Source: Glycomyces tenuis DSM 44171 (lineage in GTDB: Bacteria; Actinomycetota; Actinomycetes; Mycobacteriales; Micromonosporaceae). Taken from it: a stretch of DNA of 64,000 bases. Location: assembly GCF_000427885.1 (NCBI RefSeq), contig NZ_ATYW01000001.1, positions 116,699-180,698 of the forward strand, given 5' to 3'. Positions 22,501 through 32,501 of the stretch are shown here, piece by piece. Position 1 is the stretch's first letter; each line of letters starts with the position of its first letter. A program made the translations under genes and the position numbers. The notes beneath the pieces are model-generated. The model saw nothing but the letters and a program-made list of their open reading frames with translations. It was not told where the DNA came from and ran no database searches.

Positions 22501-22902
22501 ACGCCGAGGGCGGCTGCCATCCCAAACCCCCACCCACCCATGAGGGGATATAGGAGCACCATGCCACGCGGGTCCGACAGGAATCGGCCTCCGCGGGCGT
22601 TCGGAGGCGTTCGGGCGCGTAAAGCGTCTAGGCGCGCGGAGCGCGGCGCGGCCAGTGGGCCTCGGTATGTCGCCGCGCCTGGGCGTGCCGTCCGCGCAGA
22701 GCGGGGGTCGGAAAGCCGCGGACAATGGCTCTCCGGTGCGAAGGCGCGCCGCCCGCGCGGAGCGCGGGCGACCGCCGGGCCGCCGAATCGGTGGACCCGC
22801 CCCGCGCGGGGCGTAGGGCGCCGGGCCGTTCGCGGCTATCGTTGAACGCCGGGCCCACCGCATTTTCGAAAGACCTGTTCTCGTCGCATCCTTGAGGAAT
22901 CC
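22501..22902. other. Intergenic stretch without a supported gene
   Basis: 402 bp rich in CG repeats. It contains an open frame (22561-22845, 94 aa, Arg-rich) behind a good AGGAG site, but its codon use is mixed and the peptide is low-complexity, so I do not call it a gene. GCGCGGAGCGCG-type near-palindromes occur at about 22635 and 22755. The RF3 promoter is presumably in the right part. Confidence 0.4.
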
Positions 22903-24591
22903 ATGTCCAGCCAAATCACGGCCGAATCCGCCCGCCGTCGCACCTTCGCGGTGATCTCGCACCCCGACGCCGGCAAGTCGACCATCACCGAGGCCCTGGC
23001 GCTCCACGGCCAGGCCATCTCCTCGGCCGGCGCCGTCCACGGCAAGGGCGACCGCAAAGGCGTCGTCTCCGACTGGATGTCCATGGAGCAGGACCGCGGC
23101 ATCTCCATCACCTCGGCCGCCCTCCAGTTCGAGTACCGCGGCTGTGTCGTCAACCTCCTCGACACGCCCGGCCACGCCGACTTCTCCGAGGACACCTACC
23201 GCGTCCTGACGGCCGTCGACGCCGCCGTCATGCTGCTCGACGCCGCCAAGGGCCTCGAACCGCAGACCCTCAAGCTCTTCGAGGTCTGCCGGGCGCGCCG
23301 CATCCCGGTCATCACCTTCATCAACAAGTGGGACCGCCCCGCCAAGGACGCCCTGGAGCTGCTCGAGGAGATCGAGGAGCGCATCGGCATCAAGCCCACC
23401 CCCGTGACCTGGCCCGTCGGCATCGGCGGTGAGTTCCGCGGCGTCATCGAGCGCATCGCGATCGGTGAACGGAGTGAGCCGATCCAAAAGCACAGCGGTG
23501 AACGGAGTGAGCCGATCCAAAAGCACAGCGGTGAACGGAGTGAGCCGGCCCATGGGCGCGCCGATGGCATGGTCCGCTACGAGCGCTCCCCCGGCGGCCA
23601 GCAGCTGGCCGTCACCGAGGTCCTCGACGCCGACGAGGCCGCCGCCCGCTTCGGCGATGACTTCGCCCGCGCCGTGGAGGAGTCCGAGCTGCTCGCCGAG
23701 GTCGAGGCCGATTTCGACCAGAAGACCTTCGAGGCCGGCCAGACCACGCCCACCCTGTTCGGGGCGGCCCTGGTGCATTTCGGCGTCGGCCAGCTGCTCG
23801 ATCTGCTCGTCGACATCGCCCCCGCGCCGTTCGCCCGGGAGGACGTCGACCAGACCCCGCGCGAGCTCGACTCCGGCTTCTCCGGTTTCGTGTTCAAGTC
23901 CCAGGCCAACATGAACGCCTCCCACCGCGACCAGCTCGCGTTCGTCCGCGTCTGCTCCGGCCGCTTCGAGCGCGGCATGCAGGTCACGCAGGCCCAGGGC
24001 AAGCGCACCATGTCGACCAAGTACGCCCAGACCATGTTCGGCTCCGCCCGCGACACCGTCGAGGAGGCCTGGCCCGGCGACATCATCGGCCTGGTCAACG
24101 CCTCCGGCCTGTCCGTGGGCGACACCATCTACGCGGGCAGGCACGTCGAGTTCCCGCCGCTCCCGGCCTTCGCGCCCGAGCACTTCGGGGCCCTCCAGAT
24201 GCACGACACCTCCAAGGCCAAGCGCTTCCGCCGCGGCATCTCGCAGCTCGACGCCGAGGGCGTCGTGCAGGTCCTGTACTCCGAGCGGCGCGGCGAGGCC
24301 ACGCCCGTGCTCGCCGCGGTCGGGCCGCTCCAGTTCGAGGTGACGCTCGCGCGCCTCGCCGCCGAGTTCGACGTGCCGGCCGCCATCGACCACCTGCCGT
24401 ACCAGCTGGCGCGGCTCACCGACGCCGAGGGCGCGAAGCGGCTGCTCACCGCGCCGGGCATCGAGGTGTTCACGCGCCCGAGGGACGGGGCGTTCCTGGT
24501 GGCCCTGCCGAACAAGTACCGCATCCAGACCCTCCAGAACGACTACGCGGGCATCATGCTCGAGCCGCTCCTGGCGGGGGGCCAGGGCTGA
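22903..24591 (+). CDS. prfC: Peptide chain release factor 3
   Basis: A 562-aa translational GTPase that recycles class I release factors from the ribosome. G1 is SHPDAGKST (about 19-27), G2 is in the ISITSA region, G3 is [11 protein letters not shown], and G4 is NKWD in [11 protein letters not shown]. The RF3-specific domain II/III sequence follows ([32 protein letters not shown] near the end). Between GVIERIAI and the next conserved part is an in-frame run of 11-residue repeats (from 23464) that RF3 proteins normally lack. The gene is tightly followed by rsmA (1-bp gap). Confidence 0.93.
   Translation: MSSQITAESARRRTFAVISHPDAGKSTITEALALHGQAISSAGAVHGKGDRKGVVSDWMSMEQDRGISITSAALQFEYRGCVVNLLDTPGHADFSEDTYRVLTAVDAAVMLLDAAKGLEPQTLKLFEVCRARRIPVITFINKWDRPAKDALELLEEIEERIGIKPTPVTWPVGIGGEFRGVIERIAIGERSEPIQKHSGERSEPIQKHSGERSEPAHGRADGMVRYERSPGGQQLAVTEVLDADEAAARFGDDFARAVEESELLAEVEADFDQKTFEAGQTTPTLFGAALVHFGVGQLLDLLVDIAPAPFAREDVDQTPRELDSGFSGFVFKSQANMNASHRDQLAFVRVCSGRFERGMQVTQAQGKRTMSTKYAQTMFGSARDTVEEAWPGDIIGLVNASGLSVGDTIYAGRHVEFPPLPAFAPEHFGALQMHDTSKAKRFRRGISQLDAEGVVQVLYSERRGEATPVLAAVGPLQFEVTLARLAAEFDVPAAIDHLPYQLARLTDAEGAKRLLTAPGIEVFTRPRDGAFLVALPNKYRIQTLQNDYAGIMLEPLLAGGQG
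23464..23547 (+). repeat. 33-bp in-frame tandem repeat inside prfC
   Basis: Two full 33-bp units (23464-23496, 23497-23529) and 18 bp of a third encode [11 protein letters not shown] twice plus GERSEP. Units are identical at the nucleotide level. The sequence starts GGTGAACGGAGTGAGCCGAT and is unlike the flanking prfC codon usage. It lies in the loop after the GTPase domain. Confidence 0.95.
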
Positions 24592-24592
24592 G

Positions 24593-25444
24593 ATGGCGCG
24601 GCTGCTGACGTCGGGCGACGTGCGGGCCCTGTCCAAGGGCCTGGGAATCCAGCCGACGAAGAAGTGGGGCCAGAACTTCGTCGTCGACGCCAACACCGTG
24701 CGCCGCATCGCCCAGACGGCGGGCCTGGACGCCGACGACGTGGTCATGGAGGTCGGCCCCGGTCTCGGTTCGCTGACGCTGGCGCTCATCGAGATCGCCC
24801 GCCGCGTCATCGCCGTCGAGATCGACCCCAAGCTGGCGCTCGCGCTGCCGACCACGGTGGCGCACCGGGCCCCCGAGGAGCACGAGCGCCTCACCGTGGT
24901 CGAGACCGACGCCGCCCGCATCGGCGCCGAGCAGCTGCCCGAGCCTCCCACTGCGTTGGTCGCGAATCTTCCTTACAACGTCGCCGTACCGGTGGTGCTG
25001 CATTCGCTGGAGACGTTCCCGTCGCTGCGCAAGGGCCTGGTCATGGTCCAGAGCGAGGTCGCCGACCGGCTCACGGCCTCGCCGGGGTCCAAGATCTACG
25101 GCGCCCCGAGCGTCAAGATGGCCTGGTACGCCAAGGCCAGGCGCGCGGGCTCGGTCTCGGCCAGCGTGTTCTGGCCGGTGCCCAATGTCGCCAGTGGCCT
25201 GGTGGCCTTCGAGCGCATCGTCTCGCCGGAGGCGAACCGCGCCGAGGTCTTCGCGGCCGTCGACGCCGCCTTCGGTCAGCGCCGCAAGATGCTCCGCCAG
25301 GCCCTCAAGGGCTGGGCCGGGTCGGTCGCGGCGGCCGAGGAGATCATGGCCCGGGCGGGGATCGAACCCACACGGCGGGGTGAGTCGTTGGACATTGCGG
25401 AGTTCATCGCTCTCGCTGACGCCAAGGAGGCCGCGAATGAATGA
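24593..25444 (+). CDS. rsmA: 16S rRNA (adenine1518-N6/adenine1519-N6)-dimethyltransferase
   Basis: A 283-aa SAM-dependent dimethyltransferase acting late in 30S assembly. Motifs are [18 protein letters not shown] (family start), [15 protein letters not shown] (SAM motif I), [11 protein letters not shown] (motif II), and the catalytic [11 protein letters not shown] (NLPY). C-terminal [13 protein letters not shown] and [20 protein letters not shown] complete the family pattern. It sits between prfC and ispE; an rsmA-ispE pair is a conserved actinobacterial arrangement. Confidence 0.95.
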   Translation: MARLLTSGDVRALSKGLGIQPTKKWGQNFVVDANTVRRIAQTAGLDADDVVMEVGPGLGSLTLALIEIARRVIAVEIDPKLALALPTTVAHRAPEEHERLTVVETDAARIGAEQLPEPPTALVANLPYNVAVPVVLHSLETFPSLRKGLVMVQSEVADRLTASPGSKIYGAPSVKMAWYAKARRAGSVSASVFWPVPNVASGLVAFERIVSPEANRAEVFAAVDAAFGQRRKMLRQALKGWAGSVAAAEEIMARAGIEPTRRGESLDIAEFIALADAKEAANE

Positions 25445-26381
25445 GCAGAGCAGTGGGCAGGCCGCGCCCTCGATGCCGAACGCGGCCGTCTCGGTGGACG
25501 TGCCCGCCAAGATCAACCCGCACCTGGGCGTGGGCAATGCCCGCGCCGACGGCTACCACGCGCTTTCGACGGTCTACCAGGCGATCTCGCTGTACGACAC
25601 GGTCACGGTCGAGGAGGCCGAGGAGCCGGGCATCGCGCTGACGGTCTCGGGCGAGGGCGCCGGCACCCTGCCCACCGGCGACGACAACCTGGCCGTGAAG
25701 GCCGCGAAGCTCGTCGCGATCTACGGGGGCGTGGAGCCCGCCGTCCGCGTCCACTTGAACAAGCGCATTCCGGTGGCGGGCGGCCTGGCGGGCGGTTCGG
25801 CCGACGCCGCCGCCGCGCTCGTGGCCTGTTCGCGGCTGTGGCGGGTGGAGATCGGCGACGCCGAGCTGCACCGCCTCGCCGCCGGTCTCGGCTCCGATGT
25901 GCCGTTCTGCCTCAAGGGCGGCACCGCGGTGGGCGCGGGCCGCGGGGAGGAGCTGACGCACGTCGCCTCGCGCGGCACCTGGCACTGGGTGGTGGCCACC
26001 ACCGACACGCAGATCTCGACGCCGGAGTGCTTCAAGGAGGTCGACCGGCTGCGGGAGGAGGGCATCGGGCGTTTCTCGGCCGACGTGGAGTCGATCGTGC
26101 GGGCCTTCGAGGCGGGCGTCGACGCCGACGAGTTGGCGCGGCTGCTGGTCAACGACATGGAGGCCGCGGCGGTGAGCCTGCGCCCGCAGCTCGCTTCGCT
26201 CATGCATGGCGGCCTGGAGGAAGGCGCTCTGGCGGCGCACGTCTCGGGTTCGGGCCCGACGGTGCTGTTCCTGGCCTCGGACGTCAGGCATTCGGTGGCG
26301 CTGGCGCGTCGCCTGCGGATGCGCGGCGGCGCCCGGAGCGTCCATCTCGCGCACGGCCCGGTGCCGGGTCCGGCCGCCTGA
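25437..26381 (+). CDS. ispE: 4-diphosphocytidyl-2-C-methyl-D-erythritol kinase
   Basis: A 314-aa GHMP kinase of the MEP isoprenoid pathway. [24 protein letters not shown] is the family N-terminus. The ATP loop is [18 protein letters not shown] (about 111-128). [22 protein letters not shown] and the C-terminal [11 protein letters not shown] are also present. It overlaps rsmA by 8 bp, indicating coupled translation. Confidence 0.96.
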   Translation: MNEQSSGQAAPSMPNAAVSVDVPAKINPHLGVGNARADGYHALSTVYQAISLYDTVTVEEAEEPGIALTVSGEGAGTLPTGDDNLAVKAAKLVAIYGGVEPAVRVHLNKRIPVAGGLAGGSADAAAALVACSRLWRVEIGDAELHRLAAGLGSDVPFCLKGGTAVGAGRGEELTHVASRGTWHWVVATTDTQISTPECFKEVDRLREEGIGRFSADVESIVRAFEAGVDADELARLLVNDMEAAAVSLRPQLASLMHGGLEEGALAAHVSGSGPTVLFLASDVRHSVALARRLRMRGGARSVHLAHGPVPGPAA

Positions 26382-26451
26382 GCCGGATGCCGCGCGTCGG
26401 CCGACTGCGCCTCGGCTCGGGGCGATCCGCCGCGGACGGGCGCCGGTTCGG

Positions 26452-27114
26452 TCATCCGGTCCGCTGGACGCGGTTCCGCAGCTCTATGGTGGAGCCGTCC
26501 TCGAAGGCCACCCGGTGGTACACGCCGGTGGGCTTGGCGCGCCTGGTGATGCGGGTGGTGCGCATGCCGTCGACCTTGCCGGCGTATCGATACGCGCCGC
26601 CGGGGATCTCGATCACGGTCTCCAGCAGCGCTTGGACGTTCGAGTCCTCGGGCGAGTCCTGCGGAGTCGGGTCGGAGCTGAAGAACTTCGAGTAGGTGCG
26701 GCCGCGGACGGTCAGGAACGCCAGCCGCCGGTCGGTGAGCACCCAGATGCCGCGGTTCCGCAGTGCCGCGGTGACCAGGCGTCCGGCGATCGATTCGCGC
26801 CCGTTCCCGCTGATGACCACCGCGGGCCGCTTCGGGCCCGAGGTCGAGTCCCTGAGCGCGACGTCGCCGCCCGCCTCGCCGAGCACCGCGAGCGCCAGCA
26901 CGCCGATGACCGCGTACAGGGGCAGCCGCACGATGAAGCGCCCGGTCGATCGCGCGATCCGTCCGAAGGTGAGCGGCGGCTTGGGGATGCCGCGCAGTTG
27001 CGGCAGCCGCCATACCGGCACCTGTTCGACGAGCCGCTCGCCTTCGCGCAGCCACCCGCGTTCCAGTGCGCGTCGCGCGTCGCGCTTGAGGTCGAAGGTC
27101 GGCGTCCGTCCCAT
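26452..27114 (-). CDS. Hypothetical membrane protein
   Basis: A 220-aa protein; start ATG 27114. The N-terminal ~60 residues are basic, then one hydrophobic segment (FIVRLPLYAVIGVLALAVLGEAGG, about 60-83), then a soluble domain with WVLTDRRLAFLTVRGR, resembling PH-like/bPH domains (VLTDRRLAF is a common strand there). The C-terminal part (GKVDGMRTTRITRRAKPTGVYHRVAFEDGSTIELRN) exists as a degraded copy at 32430-32501. Function unknown. Confidence 0.7.
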   Translation of the reverse strand: MGRTPTFDLKRDARRALERGWLREGERLVEQVPVWRLPQLRGIPKPPLTFGRIARSTGRFIVRLPLYAVIGVLALAVLGEAGGDVALRDSTSGPKRPAVVISGNGRESIAGRLVTAALRNRGIWVLTDRRLAFLTVRGRTYSKFFSSDPTPQDSPEDSNVQALLETVIEIPGGAYRYAGKVDGMRTTRITRRAKPTGVYHRVAFEDGSTIELRNRVQRTG

Positions 27115-27215
27115 TCGGTCCCTGTCCTTCCGCTCGAATCGCGAAGGTGGAGCGATCCGAATACCATGTGCTGACACCCATTCGCGTTCCGCCCCGTAGC
27201 AAGGAGAACCTACCA

Positions 27216-28505
27216 ATGGCAGGTCCAGAAGAAGAGCACGGCTCTGACATCACCCAGTATCCGGAAGTCCAGGAGGACAGCACCCTCCGGGACATCGCCC
27301 AGGGCACGCCGGTGGTCAGCGGCGTCTCCAAGACCGCCGAGGACATCTACGGCGCGGTCGCCGGCGACGACCGCCTGGCCTCGCTCCAGTCCATTCCCGG
27401 CGACATCATGGGCCTGGGCATGAGCGCGCTCATGGCGATGCGCGACCCCATCTACGCGCTCGCGAGCGCGGGCCTGACGATCGTCCTGGAACTGGTCGAG
27501 CCGTTCAACGACCTGATCCACGCCGTCTCGGGGGATCCGGACGAGATGCAGGTCCAGATCGACGTCTGGGAGCAGGTCGCCACCGCGCTCACCGCGCTCC
27601 AGGAGGAGACCGCCGGAGCGGTGAACGACAACCTCACCTCCTGGACGGGCGAGGCGGCCGACGCGGCGTACGAGCAGCTCGGCGGCCTCGAAGCCTCGAT
27701 CTACGCCGCCGCGAACGAGGTCACGGGCGTGCAGACGCTGCTCGAGTGGGCGAAGCTGCTGGCCGAGACGATCTACGAGGTGATCAAATCGATCCTCGCC
27801 GAGCTCGTCTCGTGGTTGATCACGCGCGGACTGGTCGCGCTGGCCAACAGCGCCTGGTCGTTCGGAGCCTCGGTGGCGGCGTTCCTGCTGTCCGCGGCGT
27901 ACAAGTCGTACTCGATGTTCAGCCGGGCGTTCAAGAAGCTCACCGAGTGCAGCCGCATCTTCAAGATGCTGCTCGGGGGCCTCGGCAAGTTCCTGCTGAA
28001 CAACCCGGTCATCACGCGCGGGGCCGGGAACTGGATCAACTTCCTGGCGGCCGTCGGCGCGAAGGCGGGCATCGCGGCCGGCAAGACCGCCGGTCTGGGC
28101 GCGGTCAGTCAGGGCAAGACCATGGCCAAGGACGCGGCGGGTTCGTTGCTGAACCCCTACCAGGGCACCATGAGTCGGGGCGGCGGGCAGGTCTCTGTGG
28201 ACCCCGATGAGCTCGTGCAGACCGCCGGGGCGCTGGAGGGCCTGGTCGGCAACGTCGACTCCATCCAGTCGGTCGCCTCCGATGCCGCGGCGGCGGAGAT
28301 GACGTGGGGCGTGCCGGGGATCTGGTTCGCCGACCGGTACCGCCAGGCCGGGGAAGAGCTCGCCGAGATCATCGGGAACATCTCGTCGTCGCACACCTCG
28401 AGCGCGACGAGCCTGCGCGACTGCGCCGACGACTATTCGGGGGCGGACGAGGATTCGGCCTCCGAGTTCGGGAACCTGCAGGGCGAGCTCGACGGGGTGG
28501 CCTGA
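27216..28505 (+). CDS. WXG100/ESX-type secretion-associated large protein
   Basis: A 429-aa protein starting at ATG 27216 behind AAGGAG. The first 200 residues are helical, with a WXG-like turn (DNLTSWTGEAADAAYEQLGGLEASI) as in WXG100/EspB-like proteins. The middle is hydrophobic (about 205-300), and the last ~90 residues again look WXG100-like, with DPDELVQTAGALEGLVGNVDSI and MTWGVPGIWFADRY. No ESX machinery genes are in the window. It is likely to be a type VII secretion substrate or a polymorphic-toxin-type carrier lacking a toxin domain; this is inferred. Confidence 0.65.
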   Translation: MAGPEEEHGSDITQYPEVQEDSTLRDIAQGTPVVSGVSKTAEDIYGAVAGDDRLASLQSIPGDIMGLGMSALMAMRDPIYALASAGLTIVLELVEPFNDLIHAVSGDPDEMQVQIDVWEQVATALTALQEETAGAVNDNLTSWTGEAADAAYEQLGGLEASIYAAANEVTGVQTLLEWAKLLAETIYEVIKSILAELVSWLITRGLVALANSAWSFGASVAAFLLSAAYKSYSMFSRAFKKLTECSRIFKMLLGGLGKFLLNNPVITRGAGNWINFLAAVGAKAGIAAGKTAGLGAVSQGKTMAKDAAGSLLNPYQGTMSRGGGQVSVDPDELVQTAGALEGLVGNVDSIQSVASDAAAAEMTWGVPGIWFADRYRQAGEELAEIIGNISSSHTSSATSLRDCADDYSGADEDSASEFGNLQGELDGVA

Positions 28506-28512
28506 GCGGCGT

Positions 28513-29670
28513 TCAGTTCGCCTCCAACCGCAGCGTCGGGGTCCGGGTCTCCACCTGGCCGGCGCCGGCTCGCCATGCGGCGAAGACGTCCGCGTCGGCT
28601 CGGACCGTCACGGCCGCGCCGGGCTGGGCCGTCACCTCGATGTCGCCTCGCTCGGTCACGGCTCCGTCGTGTCGCACGGGAACGGTCACGTTCGCCGCCC
28701 GGCCGTCGACGGCGACCGAGACGCGGTGCGGCCCGGGCGCGACCGCGTAACGCCACCGCCCCCAGCTCGCGGGCTGGGCGACGCCGTCGATCTCGACGCG
28801 CGGCGGCGGGGTCCACATGCGGGCGAGGAAGCCGCCGGACGCGGCCTTGCGCCGCCCGATCCGCAGGTGCCTGGCGCATTCGAGGTCGAGGTCGATCGCC
28901 GCTCGGCCCGGCGGGACGCCGGGATCGGCTCCACCGCGGAGCACCGCGCCGAAGTCGCCGTCGGCGCCCCACGGGTACGGCTCGGGCGCTCTGGCCGGGA
29001 GCCGCAGCTGCTCGGCCCTCTTGCGCCGGTACGCCCGCTTCGCCAGGCGGGACAGCGGCAGGCCCGCCGCGGCCACGAGCGCGGTCGCGGCCGCGACCAC
29101 CACCGCGACGGTGATGTTCTGCTGGACGAAGGCCGCCACGAGGGCCCATATGACGCCGACCAGCAAGGCCGCCTGGGCGATCCAGACGAGGCAGCCGGAG
29201 TTGTCGCCGACCCGCTCGAGGGTCTCGGGGAAGTCGCCGAGGACGCGGTGGCCGGTCAGCGGGTCCTCGTAGTAGCCGATGCGCCGCACCGCCTCCTGCT
29301 CGATCCGGACGACGACGGGGTCGACGGTGCGCGCGCCCTGCACTTCGACCGAGTGCGCGCCGACGGGGAGCACGAGGTCGAGCTGCCCGGCCCCGGCCGC
29401 GACGGGGCGGCCGTCGACGGCGATCACCGGGGCGGTCTCCTCCGCGTCGACGGCGATGGAGAGGACGCCTTCGCCGGGTCCGGGATGGATCGTGCCGCCC
29501 GGCTCGCGGTAGGTCGCCCGGGGCCCTTGGTTCATGGCGGCCTCGGTCTTGCCGATCGGTGGTCTCGCTGCGGCCCTGACGGTGTCGTCGAACACGAACA
29601 TGGCGTTGTCCGCGATCCGCAGCGGCCGTGGCGCACGGGGGTCGTCGTCATGGAGTCGGTAGGAACGCAT
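28513..29670 (-). CDS. Hypothetical membrane protein with two PEGA-like halves
   Basis: A 385-aa protein; the start is at 29670 with GGGGAG 6 nt upstream. A central pair of hydrophobic segments (about 162-205) separates two beta-rich halves. Each has 'carrier' features: VLPVGAHSVEVQGARTVDP in the first and VAPGPHRVSVAVDGRAANVTVPV in the second, both like PEGA-type beta-sandwiches. It converges with the WXG100-like gene 7 bp away. No enzymatic motif is visible. Confidence 0.65.
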   Translation of the reverse strand: MRSYRLHDDDPRAPRPLRIADNAMFVFDDTVRAAARPPIGKTEAAMNQGPRATYREPGGTIHPGPGEGVLSIAVDAEETAPVIAVDGRPVAAGAGQLDLVLPVGAHSVEVQGARTVDPVVVRIEQEAVRRIGYYEDPLTGHRVLGDFPETLERVGDNSGCLVWIAQAALLVGVIWALVAAFVQQNITVAVVVAAATALVAAAGLPLSRLAKRAYRRKRAEQLRLPARAPEPYPWGADGDFGAVLRGGADPGVPPGRAAIDLDLECARHLRIGRRKAASGGFLARMWTPPPRVEIDGVAQPASWGRWRYAVAPGPHRVSVAVDGRAANVTVPVRHDGAVTERGDIEVTAQPGAAVTVRADADVFAAWRAGAGQVETRTPTLRLEAN

Positions 29671-30038
29671 GTACATCTCCCCGGTACAGGTCGATCACCC
29701 GGTGTGGTTCGACACCAAGGCTAAGGGACCTCTGTCCGGCGGGCATGCCCGCATGGACGCCCGCTCGAAGTGGGCTCCGAGCGGGCGGCGATGGCGAGGA
29801 AGCGAGTGCGGCGGGGCGGGCTGTCTCGGGTCAGCATGGGCTTGGGCCGTAGGCGAGGCGGCGACAAGGGGCAAGCCCCGACCGTCCGCCTGGAGGCATG
29901 CCGCCCGCACTCACGACTGCCACCGGTCACTCCGGCCGTGCCGCGAAACGGCGCCCCCGCACGCCGTGCCCGCCCCGCCGTCCACCCGCCCGGTCAGGTC
30001 CAGGCCACCGGGCCGGACCTGACCGAGCAGCATTGCGG
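29671..30038. other. Intergenic stretch without a supported gene
   Basis: 368 bp between two leftward genes (the PEGA-like membrane protein starts at its left, the MmpL gene ends at its right). I see no start with a ribosome site, no tRNA and no strong terminator. It should hold the promoter for the membrane-protein gene at its left edge. Confidence 0.5.
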
Positions 30039-32258
30039 CTAGTCCTCGTCCCGTGCGGACGTTCGAGCCGCGGCGAGCCGCCCCGGCTCCGGGCGGCTCG
30101 CCGAGCTCGCCTCTGCGCTGGGCGGCGGCACCCGGGCGGGCCACCAGTTCGCCCGGCCGAGCAACTGCATCGTGGCGGGCACGATGATCGAGCGGACCAG
30201 TGTGGCGTCGATCAGCACCGACAGCGTCAGCCCGACCCCGATGATCATGACGAACAGTGAAGTGGCGCTGAAGCCCATGGCGGCGAGCACGACGATCATC
30301 AGCAGCCCCGCCCGGGTAATGACCGAACCGGTGTCGCGCAGTCCCGTCATGATGGCGCGCGTGTTGTCGCCCGTGGCCCGGTACTCCTCGTAGACACGCC
30401 CCACCAGGAACATCTCGTAGTCGGTGACCAGGCCGAAGGCAATGGTGATGATGACCGCCAGAGCCCACACGTCGACCGTGCCCACCACGACGAAGTCCAG
30501 CGGCCCGGCGAAGGCGCCCTCTTGGAATCCCCAGATGATGATGCCGAGCGAGGCCCCCAGCGAGAGGAAGGCGATGAGGACGGCCTTGATCGGCACGAGC
30601 ACCGATCGGAAGCAGACGAAGAGGACGATCAGGGTCGCCAGGCCGACGAAGACGAGCGCCGCCGGCAGCGATTCGGCCGTCGTCTCGTTGTTGTCGAGGC
30701 TCATCGCCGGGGTGCCGTCGCCGCCGACGAGCACCTCGTCGGCGCCGGCCGGGACGTCGAGCGCTCTGAGCGAGCGCACCAGCTCCAGGTTGTGGGGATC
30801 GTCGACCTCGCCGCGGAAGACGACGGTCACCCAGGTCAGCTCGTCGTCGGCGCGGTGGACGGCGGGATCGTAGGCCCCTTCGACACCTTCTACGGCTCGC
30901 AAGTAGTCCTCCAGCGCCTGGTCCTGGACGGGGCCGGAGACGGCGATGTCCATCCTCGACTCGGCCGCGTGGCCCGCGGCGAACTCCTCGTCGACGATGG
31001 CGGGGACCATCTGGCCCTCGTTGGCCGCGGGCAGGTAGCGGTGGTTGGTCAGGCCCGGCTCCAGCATGAGCAGCGGGGCCGCCGCGACCATGAGCGCCAG
31101 CAGGCCGCCGACGAGCCACGGTACGGGCCGCCGGGTGACGGACGAGGCCAGTCTCGACCACGCCCGGTCCTCCCGGGTGCCGGCCGCCGGCCTGCGGCGC
31201 AGCCGGCGAGGGCTGAGCGCGTTGATCCTGGTTCCGAGCACCGCCAGCGCGGCCGGGAGCACCACCAGCGCGGCGAGGATGTTGAAGAGCACCACGGTGA
31301 TGCCGGCCCAGCCGAACGACTGGGAGATCGCCTGCGGGAAGAACAGCAGCCCGCACAGTCCGATGGCGACGATCAGGCCGGAGAAGGCGACCGTGCGTCC
31401 GGCGGTGTTCATCGTCGCCACGAGCGCGCCGCTCACGTCGCCGTCGCGGCGTTCCAGTTCGCCGCGGAAGCGGGTGACCATGAAGAGCCCGTAGTCGATG
31501 GCGAGTCCGAGGCCGAGCAGGAGCGTGATCTCCATGGCGAAGACCGAGACGTCGATGACGGACGTCAGGGCGCGCAGCAGCACCATCGAGCCGAGGATCG
31601 CCAGGATCCCCAGGGCGAGCGGCATGAGGGCGGCCACCAGGCCGCGGAAGAAGACCAGGAGCAGGATCAGGAGGATCGGCAGCGCGATCATCTGCGCGGT
31701 GACCAGGCCTTGCTGGGCCTGCTGCTGGAGGTGGTAGACGCTGGTGGAGCCGCCCGCGAGGTAGCTGTCCAGCCGCTCGTCGTCGGCGCGGGCCAGGTCC
31801 ATGATCTCGCCGTACGACTCGACTCGCTCGACGTTGTCCGCGCCTTGCAGGGTGATCGTGGCGATCGTGGAGGAGCGGTCCTCCGAGACGTACGCGGCGC
31901 GTTCCTCTTCGGTGAGGCCGGGGCTCCAGTAGCCGGTCCAGGAGAGGATCTCGGACTCCGGCAGCCGCTCGAGCGCCGCCGTCACCGCCTGTTCGAAAGC
32001 CGGGTCGTCGACGGTCAACTCGCCGGTGGGGTCGGTGTAGAGCGCCACCGTGTCCAGGTCTCCCGGCTGGTGTCCGAAGTGGTCTTCCAGCAGGGCGGTG
32101 GCGCGGGCGGACTCCGCGTCCGGGGGTTCCAGGCCGTCGGTGACCATCTCGCCGAAGACCCCGCTGCCCCAGACGGCGGCGAGCACCGCGAACAGGGCTG
32201 AGGCGATGAGGAGTATGCGCCTGCGCGCGTATGCGAAGCGGCCCAGCCAAGGGAACAT
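30039..32258 (-). CDS. MmpL/RND-family transporter
   Basis: A 739-aa protein; ATG 32258 is 7 nt after GGAGG. The repeated MmpL layout is seen: an N-terminal membrane segment, an extracellular domain of ~150 residues, a bundle of five segments with GLGLAIDYGLFMVTRFRGELER (the MmpL 'DYG' motif), a cytoplasmic linker, then the second half with ITIAFGLVTDYEMFLVGRVYEEY (TDYEMF). MmpL proteins export lipids, drugs or siderophores using proton motive force. Paired GGTTGA-N5-TCAACC operators lie 93 bp upstream, pointing to TetR-type control, though no intact regulator is adjacent. Confidence 0.9.
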   Translation of the reverse strand: MFPWLGRFAYARRRILLIASALFAVLAAVWGSGVFGEMVTDGLEPPDAESARATALLEDHFGHQPGDLDTVALYTDPTGELTVDDPAFEQAVTAALERLPESEILSWTGYWSPGLTEEERAAYVSEDRSSTIATITLQGADNVERVESYGEIMDLARADDERLDSYLAGGSTSVYHLQQQAQQGLVTAQMIALPILLILLLVFFRGLVAALMPLALGILAILGSMVLLRALTSVIDVSVFAMEITLLLGLGLAIDYGLFMVTRFRGELERRDGDVSGALVATMNTAGRTVAFSGLIVAIGLCGLLFFPQAISQSFGWAGITVVLFNILAALVVLPAALAVLGTRINALSPRRLRRRPAAGTREDRAWSRLASSVTRRPVPWLVGGLLALMVAAAPLLMLEPGLTNHRYLPAANEGQMVPAIVDEEFAAGHAAESRMDIAVSGPVQDQALEDYLRAVEGVEGAYDPAVHRADDELTWVTVVFRGEVDDPHNLELVRSLRALDVPAGADEVLVGGDGTPAMSLDNNETTAESLPAALVFVGLATLIVLFVCFRSVLVPIKAVLIAFLSLGASLGIIIWGFQEGAFAGPLDFVVVGTVDVWALAVIITIAFGLVTDYEMFLVGRVYEEYRATGDNTRAIMTGLRDTGSVITRAGLLMIVVLAAMGFSATSLFVMIIGVGLTLSVLIDATLVRSIIVPATMQLLGRANWWPARVPPPSAEASSASRPEPGRLAAARTSARDED

Positions 32259-32348
32259 GGAGATACCTCCGGGTAGTCGCAGGGGAGCGATGTGGACCCG
32301 CGGGGTCGCTCGTCGAAGGTTCGACACGGGTGGATCGCCCCGGCGGTT

Positions 32349-32394
32349 TAGGTTGATGCTGTCAACCTAGACGGCCAGGTTGACCATGTCAACC
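32349..32394. promoter_or_regulatory. Two TetR-type operators upstream of mmpL
   Basis: Two perfect palindromes share the form GGTTGA-N5-TCAACC: 32351-32367 (spacer TGCTG, stem extends to TAGGTTGA/TCAACCTA) and 32378-32394 (spacer CCATG). Their centres are 27 bp apart. The form and position suggest a repressor of the TetR class controlling the MmpL gene and perhaps a now-lost divergent gene. Confidence 0.75.
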
Positions 32395-32429
32395 AAAAGG
32401 AGTGTGACGACCAGCACGCGCGAAGGACC

Positions 32430-32501
32430 GGTGGAGCCGTCCTCGAAGACCACCCGGTGGGCTCGGCGCGCCTGGTGATGCGCATGCCGTCGACCTTGCC
32501 G
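32430..32501 (-). pseudogene. Decayed copy of the C-terminal part of the 26452-27114 gene
   Basis: The 72 bp align with 26488-26581 with few substitutions and two deletions, of 13 bp (TACACGCCGGTGG) and 9 bp (GGTGGTGCG). Each deletion is flanked by short direct repeats and so fits slippage; the 13-bp loss breaks the frame. The rest of 32404-32858 has no supported gene. A leftward open frame (32348-32794) runs through this fragment and the operators and is probably spurious. An RE-type start (GTG ACG ACC AGC ACG CGC GAA) at 32404 may be the stub of a lost TetR gene. Confidence 0.65.

Noticed and set aside
22561-22845. Arg-rich 94-aa ORF with a good ribosome site before prfC
   Set aside because: Low-complexity, mixed Arg codons, and the peptide has no recognisable features; probably a by-product of CG-rich DNA.
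23464-23547. Possible CRISPR or attachment site in prfC
   Set aside because: No spacers and no recombinase nearby; the repeat preserves the reading frame.
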